Source: an uncultured Bacteroidales bacterium (GTDB lineage: Bacteria > Bacteroidota > Bacteroidia > Bacteroidales > UBA932). From it: a stretch of 64,000 nt of DNA. A program made the position numbers and the translations under genes. The DNA lies in assembly GCA_934695325.1 (NCBI GenBank), contig CAKUVD010000001.1, positions 186,001 through 250,000 of the forward strand, in the 5' to 3' direction. Shown piece after piece: positions 8,322-16,419 of this stretch. The notes beneath the pieces were generated by a model, which saw nothing but the letters and a program-made list of their open reading frames with translations, was not told the DNA's origin and ran no database searches. How positions within the stretch are numbered: the first letter of the stretch is position 1; every line of letters starts with the position of its first letter.

Positions 8322-9686
8322 TTAGAGTGACATGTCACATTCGGTTGCAACCCATTCAGCGGGATTGATGCCATCGAATGGTGTCTTCTCATAAAATGCA
8401 AAACATTTATCTTTCTTGCCGAAATGATCGGCATAAGCATAGAAAAGGTTCTTTGAAATATAGAGTCTCGGAAAAAATCTACTTGGTTCTCGATAAAACG
8501 ACGCATCGCCAGTAAGCATAGAACCATCTTTACATTCAATCAGAAGCCTTATTTTTGTAGACTTGCCCTTAGGGTATGAAATATACTCTATTCTGAATGA
8601 TTCATTATTCTCGAATCCTGAACAGACTTTCACATACATATCTTCCGGCCGCTCACTGGCTGTCTCATTATGATATTTAGTAAGACCAACAAAACAGAAC
8701 CGTTTAGGTCTCAACAACTCATACAGCCTGACTTCACACGCCCGTTCATAGCGAGGATACAAGATGGGCGATATCATCCCTTCATAAGCCTTCATCTCAG
8801 GACTGTTCATCTGAATCATTGGACAATGCTTATGAAACAATGACACCCAATCTGCCCCAAAATCTGATTTGTCTTCATAGAGGTAATATCCATACCCGTA
8901 ATCACAGCAGCTCTCGCTGAACCGCTTATCCTTCACATATTTTTTTGCTTTCGACAAAATGCCCCTGTATGCACTGTTCACCATTTCAAACATCTCCATA
9001 AAGCAGAGCATACCATACTCAGCAATAGGCTCTTCAATGCTGCGACAAGAAGGATGGCCGATATATTCACCCTTGGAATCGAATTGCAAATCGAAATATG
9101 CGTGCATAAGTTCGTGCACAAAGACAATACCGGCCAGTTGAGCATCGCCTGCCAAAGCCCCCATCATCAAGTGTATTTCCGGATCCGGCCTGCGTTTGTA
9201 ATAACCTAGCAGATCCACTTCAAATTCGTAAAAATCCGCTGGGGACTTTAACAGCCCTCTTAATCCCTCTAGTTTTATATCTAATTTTTCTATTATCCCA
9301 CAAATTTCCTCAATTCGTTTCGACAGATAAGAATCATCATTTTGACTATTCTGTCGGGATTCTTCCAGCAACTTTTTTTCAGCCACAAGAGACTTCACTT
9401 CACTCTCAAGAGATTCGATTGTCTTCTTAATATCATCCCTCGAAACTTTCTCTTTTCTGGTCGTCTTATCATCCAGAATCACATCCACATCCCCGTCAAG
9501 AGGAAGTATGGCATTAGGAGAAAAGACAGAATAGCCCGTAAAGTCATAAATTGCATATAACATTTTCTGCAACTCTTCAGTCACGACACCTACAAAACCG
9601 TCCTTTCTCCAAAACGGGATTCTGCGGTCTTCCTTCCTCTTACCTCCTGTAAGGTCTCTCTTTGCAATATCTCCCAAAATACCCAT
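8322..9686 (-). CDS. HExxH (gluzincin-like) protein of unknown family, 454 aa
   Basis: The only catalytic-looking motif is VFVHELMHAYFD near residue 192, an HExxH zinc-protease signature with hydrophobic flanks. An acidic helix follows (EEPIAEYGMLCFMEMFEMV) that could supply the third ligand Glu, as in gluzincins. A coiled coil rich in E/K (about residues 90-150) precedes it. There is no signal peptide, so a cytosolic location is inferred. The reading frame stays open to 9827, but the extra N-terminus would be a translated copy of the intergenic repeat plus a G-run, and a promoter lies inside it. I therefore take ATG 9686; ATG 9728 is the alternative. Confidence 0.6.
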   Translation of the reverse strand: MGILGDIAKRDLTGGKRKEDRRIPFWRKDGFVGVVTEELQKMLYAIYDFTGYSVFSPNAILPLDGDVDVILDDKTTRKEKVSRDDIKKTIESLESEVKSLVAEKKLLEESRQNSQNDDSYLSKRIEEICGIIEKLDIKLEGLRGLLKSPADFYEFEVDLLGYYKRRPDPEIHLMMGALAGDAQLAGIVFVHELMHAYFDLQFDSKGEYIGHPSCRSIEEPIAEYGMLCFMEMFEMVNSAYRGILSKAKKYVKDKRFSESCCDYGYGYYLYEDKSDFGADWVSLFHKHCPMIQMNSPEMKAYEGMISPILYPRYERACEVRLYELLRPKRFCFVGLTKYHNETASERPEDMYVKVCSGFENNESFRIEYISYPKGKSTKIRLLIECKDGSMLTGDASFYREPSRFFPRLYISKNLFYAYADHFGKKDKCFAFYEKTPFDGINPAEWVATECDMSL

Positions 9687-9737
9687 ACCAATGTATTTAA
9701 ATATGTTTAACTTTAACACACAGCTCATTGAGCCTGA

Positions 9738-9768
9738 CAAATTTAGTATTTTTTTCCCCCCCCCGCAA
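9738..9768 (-). promoter_or_regulatory. Promoter with a nine-G homopolymer in its spacer
   Basis: Minus-strand TTG (9768-9766), a 20-base spacer made of C, nine G (9764-9756), seven A and TAC, then TAAATTTG (9745-9738), an exact TAnnTTTG. Slippage of the G-run or A-run would change the -33/-7 spacing away from the present optimum and so tune transcription of the HExxH gene. Confidence 0.6.
9756..9764. repeat. Homopolymer C9/G9 tract
   Basis: Nine C on the plus strand, next to seven T (9749-9755). It lies inside the promoter spacer described at 9738-9768. Confidence 0.95.
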
Positions 9769-9798
9769 GAAAAAGATACATTGAAGTCATCATTTACT

Positions 9799-9860
9799 AT
9801 CAGCGACTTACAGATTCCAAAGTCCATAATTCCGCACTTTGGAATTCATAACTCACTGAT
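9799..9860. repeat. Intergenic inverted repeat, family copy B
   Basis: Left arm 9799-9823 (ATCAGCGACTTACAGATTCC...) pairs with right arm 9836-9860 at about 21 of 25 positions around a 12-base loop. It lies between the end of the MFS exporter gene and the promoter of the HExxH gene, where a terminator for the former would be expected. Confidence 0.6.
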
Positions 9861-9990
9861 AATCAAGCAGAGTCTTTCAAGACATAGATAGGTTGGAGAA
9901 GTCTGATGGTGAGCAACATTGTGCCGAAGCACCAACTTGGTGGTCCAAAGTGCGAACAATGCCGGGTCAGACGGATGGAAACAGCAGCCG

Positions 9991-11571
9991 TTACGACAGC
10001 GAGCGGCGGACTGACTCGGCTACGGAGCGCCAGGACGGCATCTTCTTCAGAGTGGCCCTGACTGGCCCCACATCGTACAAAAGGAAGAGCATCAGGATTA
10101 TGCAGCCGATAAGGCAGGACCATCCGAAAAGAGTCTTCACTCCGGACATCAGCGGGGCGAGGGCATTCATCTTGGCGGCATAAGCGGCTACTCCAGGCTC
10201 CAGGCCGGAGAAATCCAACAGGCTGACGGACGAGAAGTGCGTAGCATATTCGGCTATGCAACGCCTAAGAGAATGCGCATATCCCGCAGAGGCCATCGAG
10301 TCCACAAGGCCATTTCTTATGAAGCCGCATATCGTAAGCCCCATAAAGAAATGCTGGAACGGCATTATCTCCTCAAGACAGATGGTGAGTGCCACAAAGA
10401 ATATCGCATATCCGAATGCCCGCAGCATTGTCGGGACATAAAGAACTTCGACATTGACATAAGGCGACAGGCAGAAATACATCGCCAGCAGATATACGAG
10501 TATCGCGGCAAACCCGACTGACAGCAACCTGGTGTATTTCTGGTGCAGACACTTGATCCACCATAGCACGAACAGGCAACCGATCAATGTCCCGGCAAGC
10601 TCGCATATCGAGAGCCTTGCAGTGGTCATCGCGCCATATCCCAGGACCGCGGACATGAATGGAGTCTGGAGAGACTTCGATGTCGCGCACATCACCTCCA
10701 GCACAATGAAAAGCCCCAGTATAGGATAAAGTCTTCGATATCTGAATGCCGCTACGTCGATGTAAGGATGACGTATATGCAGCATACGGGCGACGCAGAA
10801 TGCCAATGTCACAGACAATGCACAGCACACTGTGCAGAAAACATTACTGTCAAACCAGTTATAATACTCGCCATAGGTGAATATCCAGACTCCTTCGAGC
10901 AGAACCAGCGACCAAAGCACACAACCCAGCCAGTCCACGCTTATCAGAGGAATCTTAGGGGCGATTCGTACATTCCTGGTCAATACGGATACTGTCAATG
11001 CGACCACGAGCAGCAGGCCGATCATAAGCCAGTGCATCATATACCAGCTTCCGAGATGATATGTCAGCTGATTCGCCACCCACGATGACATATTCATACA
11101 GCCGATAACAATCATATAAAGGAACGGGAAGAACCTGGTGAAGTCACGTCCCGGAGCCATCCAGAGCTGGATATTGGACATACATTCGAAGGTACCGCAC
11201 AGCTTCAGGAAGCCGGCGACATAAGACAGCACGCACAGGACAGGTATGCTCTGCACCTTCATACACAGCAGATTGCATACGGCTATGCCCAGTGCGGCAG
11301 TCAGCAGAATCTGCCTGTTCGTATAGCGGAACTTGAAGCGGAACAGGAGAGGGAAAGGCATAGCCACCCCGACGACACCGCACAAGCCAATCATCAGCAC
11401 ATCCTCCCTCATAAAGGATGTCGTACCCATCATATTGGCCAATGAGCCAAGATATATTCCGCCGCTGAGCTGGAATACTATGGCGAAGAAAACGTATATC
11501 CACGGGCGCACAGCCTTAGGGACAAATTCCCGATACATAGGCATCGAGAATACCATAGGAGGCATCGGCAT
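9991..11571 (-). CDS. MFS-type drug exporter subunit (DHA2/EmrB-like)
   Basis: A 526-residue polytopic protein with about 14 hydrophobic helices, as in DHA2 multidrug exporters (for example VYVFFAIVFQLSGGIYLGSL-like first helix, and LIGCIILMLFLLYDVGPV as the last). It would pump substrate through the periplasmic adaptor encoded immediately upstream and the TolC-like channel. The ATG at 11571 follows the adaptor stop codon by one base, so the two are tightly coupled. In Bacteroidetes this divergent EmrB branch is typical of efflux operons with an AraC-type gene. The substrate is not predictable. Confidence 0.8.
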   Translation of the reverse strand: MPMPPMVFSMPMYREFVPKAVRPWIYVFFAIVFQLSGGIYLGSLANMMGTTSFMREDVLMIGLCGVVGVAMPFPLLFRFKFRYTNRQILLTAALGIAVCNLLCMKVQSIPVLCVLSYVAGFLKLCGTFECMSNIQLWMAPGRDFTRFFPFLYMIVIGCMNMSSWVANQLTYHLGSWYMMHWLMIGLLLVVALTVSVLTRNVRIAPKIPLISVDWLGCVLWSLVLLEGVWIFTYGEYYNWFDSNVFCTVCCALSVTLAFCVARMLHIRHPYIDVAAFRYRRLYPILGLFIVLEVMCATSKSLQTPFMSAVLGYGAMTTARLSICELAGTLIGCLFVLWWIKCLHQKYTRLLSVGFAAILVYLLAMYFCLSPYVNVEVLYVPTMLRAFGYAIFFVALTICLEEIMPFQHFFMGLTICGFIRNGLVDSMASAGYAHSLRRCIAEYATHFSSVSLLDFSGLEPGVAAYAAKMNALAPLMSGVKTLFGWSCLIGCIILMLFLLYDVGPVRATLKKMPSWRSVAESVRRSLS

Positions 11572-11572
11572 A

Positions 11573-12604
11573 TCAATACTTCACTTCCGTTTCCACATTG
11601 AGACCAGCCTTGAGAGCTGACAGTTCGTCAGCGGTTCCGTCAATCCTTATGCGGACAGGGACCCTCTGCTCTACCTTCACGAAATTTCCGGTGGCATTGT
11701 TCACCGGAGCGCCCATCCAGGCGGCGCCGGTGGCACCGGCGATGGACTCTACGTGTCCAGTATATGTGACATCAGGGACAGCATCAGCATTGACCTTGAC
11801 CTCAGCCCCTTCGGATATATGCTTCATCTGAGTCTCGCGATAGTCGGCTATGATCCAGACATTTGAATCATCCACCACCTTGGCAAGCAGCTGCCCCGGC
11901 TGTACAAGCTGGCCGACGTGGATGTCCTTGCGTCCTATCTGTCCGTCACACGGAGCGGCAATCACGGTGTATGAAAGCCTTAGCCTTGCAAGCTCCAGTG
12001 CGGCTTCCGCAAGCTGAACACCGGCCTCGCTCTGTCCCAGGCGTCCGGTAAGTTCATTGCCTACGAGTTCCGTTGATTTCCTCTGACGGCTTACCTGCTC
12101 ATAACGGGCCTTGGCTGCCTTGTACCTTGTCTCCACCGCATCGAACTGCTGCCGAGTCACGGCGTCCTTCGCAAGCAAAGCCTTGTAGCGCACATAGTCG
12201 TCTTCAGCATTGGCAAGATTGACCTTCGCCTCCTCGATTCCGGCCTCTACGACACTGACATTGCTGGCTGTGGTCCTCAGGCTTGCGGCATCGGCCGACT
12301 TCCCGGAGCGCGCCCTCGCGAGATCCGCCTGAGCCTGCGCAAGTTGATAGAGATATTCTGTATTGTCAATGACGACAAGCGTATCGCCTTTTCTGACGTG
12401 CTGGTATTCCTCGAAACGTATCTCGCTGATGAAACCCTGCACCCTGGTATTGACCGGGGAGATATGGCGCTCAACTCGCGCATCATCTGTATATTCTACA
12501 CGGCCCAGATGTACGAAACGTGAGCACACATAGCCGATTCCGCAGATAATCAAAACGATTATCACCGCATTGTATATTCTCTTGATAGTTTTCTTATTCT
12601 CCAT
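11573..12604 (-). CDS. HlyD/EmrA-family periplasmic adaptor
   Basis: The 343-residue product has one N-terminal membrane helix (AVIIVLIICGIGYVCS). A biotinyl-lipoyl half-motif (HISPVNTRVQGFI), a long coiled-coil hairpin about residues 80-200 (YLYQLAQAQADLARA... to ALELARLRLSY) and the second lipoyl half (VIAAPCDGQIGRKDIHVGQLV) follow, then a beta-barrel. This is the standard membrane-fusion architecture linking an inner-membrane pump to a TolC channel. It is the middle gene of the exporter operon, 65 bases after the channel gene. Confidence 0.9.
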   Translation of the reverse strand: MENKKTIKRIYNAVIIVLIICGIGYVCSRFVHLGRVEYTDDARVERHISPVNTRVQGFISEIRFEEYQHVRKGDTLVVIDNTEYLYQLAQAQADLARARSGKSADAASLRTTASNVSVVEAGIEEAKVNLANAEDDYVRYKALLAKDAVTRQQFDAVETRYKAAKARYEQVSRQRKSTELVGNELTGRLGQSEAGVQLAEAALELARLRLSYTVIAAPCDGQIGRKDIHVGQLVQPGQLLAKVVDDSNVWIIADYRETQMKHISEGAEVKVNADAVPDVTYTGHVESIAGATGAAWMGAPVNNATGNFVKVEQRVPVRIRIDGTADELSALKAGLNVETEVKY

Positions 12605-12669
12605 AACTATGATATTATTAACACAAATTCCTAGCAGACAGACTTTATTACATTCGCAGCCGACGGCCT

Positions 12670-14022
12670 CTATAACACCCCTGAGGCATATTTAAGCCTA
12701 CACAATCTATATTCGATCTCAGCCTTTGCATCTGCTACACCAAGCTCCGCGTCAAGCTTCATATTGAACGCATCCAGCATATCAGTCACAAGCACCAGCT
12801 GCTCGACATACCTGTCGTGCACACGCTCGTAATTTTCATTCGCCATCTGAAGTCTCTTCTCGTGCGTCTCAAGTTCCACATAGGCCTGCTGATAATCCGT
12901 AAACGACTGCTGTACATCATTCTGAAGATTCTCTCTCGACACATCACGTGCCTGCTCGGCCTGCCTGGCCACAATCGTCGCCTGCCTTAGCTTATGCCCG
13001 GACTTGTATAGAGCGCCGAATTCATATCTGATTCCCAGGCCGACATACCAAAGGTTCAGATTCTTGTCAACCGGAGGGATCTCGAATGTGATCGGGCCGT
13101 TGAAATCCTCGTGCGCCACGACAGCAATTTTAGGAAGTCTCCCGCTGCGGACAATCTGCCTCTGAGCCACTGCGATATCAGCATTGACATCGGCTATTTT
13201 CAATTCCGGAGAAGTCTGTTCCGCCCTGGCCTGCCAGGAGGAATGTGAATCAGTACGCATATCTTCCGGTTCTGACAATGCAAGTGCGATGACCGTCCCC
13301 TCAGGAAGCCCGAGCGTATTGCAGAGCCTGTAGTTCAACACAGCTGCATTGTTCTCCATACGGACAAGCTCCAGCTTCAGCATCTCCAGGCGAAGTTCGT
13401 AACGAGTCACGTCATTCGCAAGTGCAAGTCCCTGCTCCCGTTTCGCCTGTATTTCCGCTATAAGCTTCTCCGTCAATGAGATATTCTTCTTATAGACCCT
13501 GATATCATTGTCAATCCTGAAAAGGTCAATGCACTGGCCTGCAGCCATAAGCCTCAGTCCCTGACGGGTCTTGTCGATCTGTGCAGACGCAAGAGAGGCC
13601 TGTTTCTCAGCAATTCGGATTCCTGCATTGACAGCTCCTCCAGCATAGACTACTTGCTGCGCTTCAAGTGTGAATCCATTTCCGAAATGTGGTGACTGAG
13701 CCTTGGTGAAGTTCGAGAAGTTCCTGTCCGTCAGGAAGGCATCTCCGATATAACTTACATTAAGCTCTGCATTAAGTTCTGGAAGTCTCGCATTCCTTGC
13801 AGCCTTGACACCTTCGTCTGAAGCTTCTTGTGCGGAACGGAGCATTTCCATTGTTCTGTTTTCAGTCTCGATACGCGAGAACACTTCTGACAATGTCAGC
13901 CTCAACGTGTCGCCTGCCGCCCTGACATCAGAAGCAGGGAATGTGCCTGCCTGCGATGGAAGCGACATCGACAAAAAAACTGCGACAGCTGTTTCTGCCG
14001 CTTTAGACTTTCTAAAATTCAT
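12670..14022 (-). CDS. TolC-like outer-membrane efflux protein
   Basis: A 450-residue protein with a signal peptide (AVAVFLSMSLPSQAG) followed by two OEP repeats. These show the helical-barrel signatures AARNARLPELNAELNVSY, a mid-protein VAQRQIVRSGRLPKIAVVAH duplicate and a final QAYVELETHEKRLQMANENY helix. It forms the outer-membrane duct of the tripartite exporter encoded downstream. The start at 14022 is preferred to 14058 because a -7 element (TACCTTTG, 14050-14043) lies between them, giving a short leader. Confidence 0.88.
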   Translation of the reverse strand: MNFRKSKAAETAVAVFLSMSLPSQAGTFPASDVRAAGDTLRLTLSEVFSRIETENRTMEMLRSAQEASDEGVKAARNARLPELNAELNVSYIGDAFLTDRNFSNFTKAQSPHFGNGFTLEAQQVVYAGGAVNAGIRIAEKQASLASAQIDKTRQGLRLMAAGQCIDLFRIDNDIRVYKKNISLTEKLIAEIQAKREQGLALANDVTRYELRLEMLKLELVRMENNAAVLNYRLCNTLGLPEGTVIALALSEPEDMRTDSHSSWQARAEQTSPELKIADVNADIAVAQRQIVRSGRLPKIAVVAHEDFNGPITFEIPPVDKNLNLWYVGLGIRYEFGALYKSGHKLRQATIVARQAEQARDVSRENLQNDVQQSFTDYQQAYVELETHEKRLQMANENYERVHDRYVEQLVLVTDMLDAFNMKLDAELGVADAKAEIEYRLCRLKYASGVL

Positions 14023-14042
14023 ACAACCAATTTTTCCAAGTG

Positions 14043-14050
14043 CAAAGGTA
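14043..14050 (-). promoter_or_regulatory. -7 element TACCTTTG of the exporter operon
   Basis: Exact TAnnTTTG on the minus strand, 20 bases before ATG 14022. A clear -33 is not seen, which would fit dependence on the divergent AraC activator. Confidence 0.45.
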
Positions 14051-14164
14051 TTGTGCAAATGCGACGGAAGCGTTGGACAAAAATTGCCAAAAATAGGATA
14101 TTCGGGAACTATTGTAGCGTTTTAAGACATTTTTACCGATATTTGCAGCACAAAAGAGAACAAA

Positions 14165-15022
14165 ATGGATATAGAATTAATGTCAGCCGGAAAGGTTGCC
14201 CTACTGGAAGGCTTGCGCGATATGACAGTCGGAGCAGCCAGTGCGGAAAGCGGAACGGAAAGGCTTGTCGAAAATGGAATCATCATCCACTGCAAAAGCG
14301 GACAGGCGGATATCAATGTGAATTACAAGACCTGGCATCTGCCGGCAGGAGGTGTGATTACATTGTTCCCTGGAGACCTCGTCTCCGTGGCAATGAAGAA
14401 CGTGGATTTCTCAGCTGATATGCTGATCTTCAGTCCCGCGATTCTGCGCGAGGCCAGCCTGGACATAGAGCGTTCCATATATGAGGCCCTGAGGGAGGAC
14501 AGATGCCGCAGCGACTCCCCCATAGTGACACAGATAGTGAGCTCTATGTTCACTCTTCTCGGATTATATTTCCATCAGAGCGAATGCAAATGCCTGGAGA
14601 AACTGGTCCTCTATCAGTTGAAAGCCTTCTTCATAGGATTCCACGACTACATCACCAGATTTCCGGAACTGGCCCCGGCCACCGCGACAGGCTCGAAAAG
14701 GAAAAGATCCATTTTCAATGCCTTTATGCAGATGCTGGAGCAGGATTTCAGGACCTGCCGCGATGCCGGATGGTATGCCAGCAGGCTGAACATAACTTCC
14801 AAATATCTGAACATCATCACGAAATCCATTTCCGGGCATAGCGTCAAGACACTCATTGACCACTATGTCATCCTCAAACTCAAGCAGGAACTCTCAGGGA
14901 CGGACAAGCCGCTGAAGCAGATTTCCTGGGACTACAACTTCAGCGACGCCTCCTTCTTCACCCGATACTTCCGCCAGCATACAGGCTTCACTCCCCGCGC
15001 CTGGCGTGTGAGGAACATGTAG
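14165..15022 (+). CDS. AraC-family regulator, divergent from the exporter operon
   Basis: The 285-residue protein has an N-terminal cupin-like sensing half (CKSGQADINVNYKTW, PGDLVSV) and a C-terminal double HTH (YASRLNITSKYLNIITK, then WDYNFSDASFFTRYFRQH and TGFTPRAW). It is transcribed divergently from the TolC/HlyD/MFS operon across 142 bases, the usual arrangement for a local transcription activator. I infer that it senses the exported compound or the membrane state and controls the operon. The AraC assignment is firm; the ligand is unknown. Confidence 0.88.
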   Translation: MDIELMSAGKVALLEGLRDMTVGAASAESGTERLVENGIIIHCKSGQADINVNYKTWHLPAGGVITLFPGDLVSVAMKNVDFSADMLIFSPAILREASLDIERSIYEALREDRCRSDSPIVTQIVSSMFTLLGLYFHQSECKCLEKLVLYQLKAFFIGFHDYITRFPELAPATATGSKRKRSIFNAFMQMLEQDFRTCRDAGWYASRLNITSKYLNIITKSISGHSVKTLIDHYVILKLKQELSGTDKPLKQISWDYNFSDASFFTRYFRQHTGFTPRAWRVRNM

Positions 15023-15095
15023 CGAGGCATGTGAAGCCACGTGAGAAGGCAATGTGCCAGACTCTGCGGACTCCGGAACAAAATCAACATTGATT

Positions 15096-15294
15096 ATCAA
15101 GTACTTACGAATCTCAAAGTGTAAAGTTCTGAGGGCACTGAAAAAGTGGTAAACCTCCTTTTTAAAGTGTCTGAGATTTTAATATTCGCAATCTCCCACG
15201 TAGGGGGCGACTCTTAAGACGTCAGAAACTTCAAAGCGAGTGGTTTTTCAGTGCCCTCGTCACTTGTGACATTTGAAATTCGCAACTCATTGAT
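15096..15294. repeat. Intergenic inverted repeat, family copy C (interrupted)
   Basis: Left arm 15096-15120 (ATCAAGTACTTACGAATC...) and right arm 15269-15294 (ending CAACTCATTGAT) match copies A and B, but here they are 148 bases apart. The extra bases are mainly the inverted-repeat element at 15131-15258, so a second element has apparently inserted into the loop. Confidence 0.55.
15131..15258. mobile_element. 128-bp element with 15-bp perfect terminal inverted repeats (MITE-like)
   Basis: GAGGGCACTGAAAAA at 15131-15145 is perfectly inverted at 15244-15258. The next 20-30 bases inside each end are also loosely similar. There is no ORF inside and no clear target-site duplication. It may be a miniature element or the fused ends of a lost insertion sequence; I cannot name the IS family. 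Confidence 0.5.
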
Positions 15295-15362
15295 ACCAAT
15301 AAAGGCATTGACAAGACTCAGAAATTTATTTACACCGTGGGAACAATATTGAAAATAAATCG

Positions 15363-15370
15363 TATATTTG
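15363..15370 (+). promoter_or_regulatory. -7 element TATATTTG of the island operon
   Basis: Exact TAnnTTTG, just before a structured leader. The expected -33 position holds GTGGG, a poor match. It is the only good promoter core before the first island gene. Confidence 0.5.
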
Positions 15371-15376
15371 TGCGCT

Positions 15377-15617
15377 TCGCCAAGTTAAATCGGCGAGTAA
15401 AGACATAGAGCGTTTCAACGTATTCCGCCTTCTTATCAAACTTAGACACTTTGATCCTTATCGGCGGACAGTGGCAACGCTTGTGTCCTTTGGTATTGGT
15501 ATATGGTCTCATACCCGATATCCAGGACACGAGCATTGTTACTTGTTCCATAAGGAGGTAGTCTAAGACCTGGTAAGAGGACAAGAACAACGATGTTCGT
15601 GTCCTTTTTTGTTTTTT
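15377..15617 (+). ncRNA. Structured leader RNA (or small RNA) ending in a terminator
   Basis: About 240 bases with at least three hairpins: 15377-15381/15392-15396; TCCGCC 15424-15429 with GGCGGA 15463-15468, enclosing ATCAAA/TTTGAT; and a long one, GCTTGTGTCCT 15479-15489 with 15524-15534. An intrinsic terminator closes it. No ORF of note lies within. Because the first island gene starts 18 bases after the T-run with no visible promoter between, I favour an attenuator leader. An independent 6S-like or other small RNA is the alternative. Confidence 0.55.
15578..15617 (+). terminator. Intrinsic terminator in the island leader
   Basis: Stem AGGACAAGAAC (15578-15588) with GTTCGTGTCCT (15595-15605), one mismatch, 6-base loop, followed by two T6 runs separated by one G. 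It is directly in front of the first gene, so read-through must be allowed for the operon to be expressed. Confidence 0.75.
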
Positions 15618-15635
15618 GTAATAACTATTAAGACT

Positions 15636-16007
15636 ATGGGATTAAGTAACCTTCTGAAGAAAATCGGGGATAATTTCAAGGCTGCAGACTTTGAAATAAA
15701 GCCGCAGACGAAAATCAAGACCTTGTGCAAGAATTTCAATGCAAACTTTGGCCTTTCACTTCGCGTCTATAAAGGACAGACCATTGCTGACGGCGATTTG
15801 ACGCTTGCACAGCTGAATAAATTATCAAAGAAAACCGAATTGAATACAAAGGCTGGCTCTCTGAAGATAAAGGCCAGCATGAAGGTCGGTGATGCAGAGA
15901 AAAGCTTCAAGGAACATTTTGGCGTGAATGTCCAGATTGCAGATTACGATAATAAGAAATTGTGCAACAATAATCTGACAATCGGTGAAGCAGCAAGAAA
16001 GAACTAA
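15636..16007 (+). CDS. Island protein 1: two copies of a ~50-residue domain
   Basis: A 123-residue, lysine-rich, probably cytosolic protein. Residues about 20-65 (KIKTLCKNFNANFGLSLRVY then ADGDLTLAQL) and about 75-118 (KVGDAEKSFKEHFGVNVQI then NNNLTIGEA) are two copies of one domain with predicted order strand-helix-strand-strand-helix. The same domain occurs in pairs in the proteins at 17403 and 17796. I do not recognise the family. The ATG at 15636 is chosen because upstream in-frame codons lie in the terminator T-run. Confidence 0.7.
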   Translation: MGLSNLLKKIGDNFKAADFEIKPQTKIKTLCKNFNANFGLSLRVYKGQTIADGDLTLAQLNKLSKKTELNTKAGSLKIKASMKVGDAEKSFKEHFGVNVQIADYDNKKLCNNNLTIGEAARKN

Positions 16008-16026
16008 CTTTTAAAACAATATTATC

Positions 16027-16410
16027 ATGGCAAAGAAATCAGCTATCTGTGGCGAGTATGTGATCACAGTGAAAGATGACGGAGCAATCGAGGTGTACCG
16101 CATTTATGAAAATGCAAAGGGTGCATTGCGAGAAATCGCCGAAAAACAGGGATTTGAATACGATTCACAGTGGACAACTCAACAGTTCGGTGCCAAAATC
16201 ATAAAAGAATATGGTGATGGCAAGATGGCTAATATCGGAAATTATGTCGTAACCAAAGACGGAAAGAATCATATAGACATTTTCCGGACATACGACAACA
16301 CGAAGGAGGCCCTGCGTGAGATTTCCGCTAAAGAGGGCTTCGAGTATGAGGCTTCATGGACTACCAGACAATTTGGAAGCAAACTGGTGGATTTCGTAAA
16401 TGAAAAATAG
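16027..16410 (+). CDS. Island protein 2: duplicated ~60-residue domain
   Basis: The 127-residue protein is an internal duplication. Residues about 8-58 (GEYVITVKDDGAIEVYRIYE, ALREIAEKQGF, WTTQQFGAKI) repeat at 72-125 (GNYVVTKDGKNHIDIFRTYD, ALREISAKEGF, WTTRQFGSKL). Each unit reads as three strands followed by a helix and a conserved W-T-T-x-Q-F-G-x-K end. I recall single-unit relatives of about 60 residues scattered in gut bacteria, without assigned function. It starts 19 bases after protein 1 and 9 bases before the OmpA-like gene, in one transcription unit. Confidence 0.7.
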   Translation: MAKKSAICGEYVITVKDDGAIEVYRIYENAKGALREIAEKQGFEYDSQWTTQQFGAKIIKEYGDGKMANIGNYVVTKDGKNHIDIFRTYDNTKEALREISAKEGFEYEASWTTRQFGSKLVDFVNEK

Positions 16411-16419
16411 TCATATCGT

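Noticed and set aside
9687..9827. N-terminal extension of the HExxH protein to 9827
   Set aside because: It would translate an arm of the intergenic repeat and the G-run, and it lies upstream of a consensus promoter; ATG 9686 fits better.
15377..15617. The leader as a certain 6S RNA, SRP RNA, RNase P or retron RNA
   Set aside because: No diagnostic sequence of SRP or RNase P is present, no reverse transcriptase is nearby, and 6S identity needs a covariance search.
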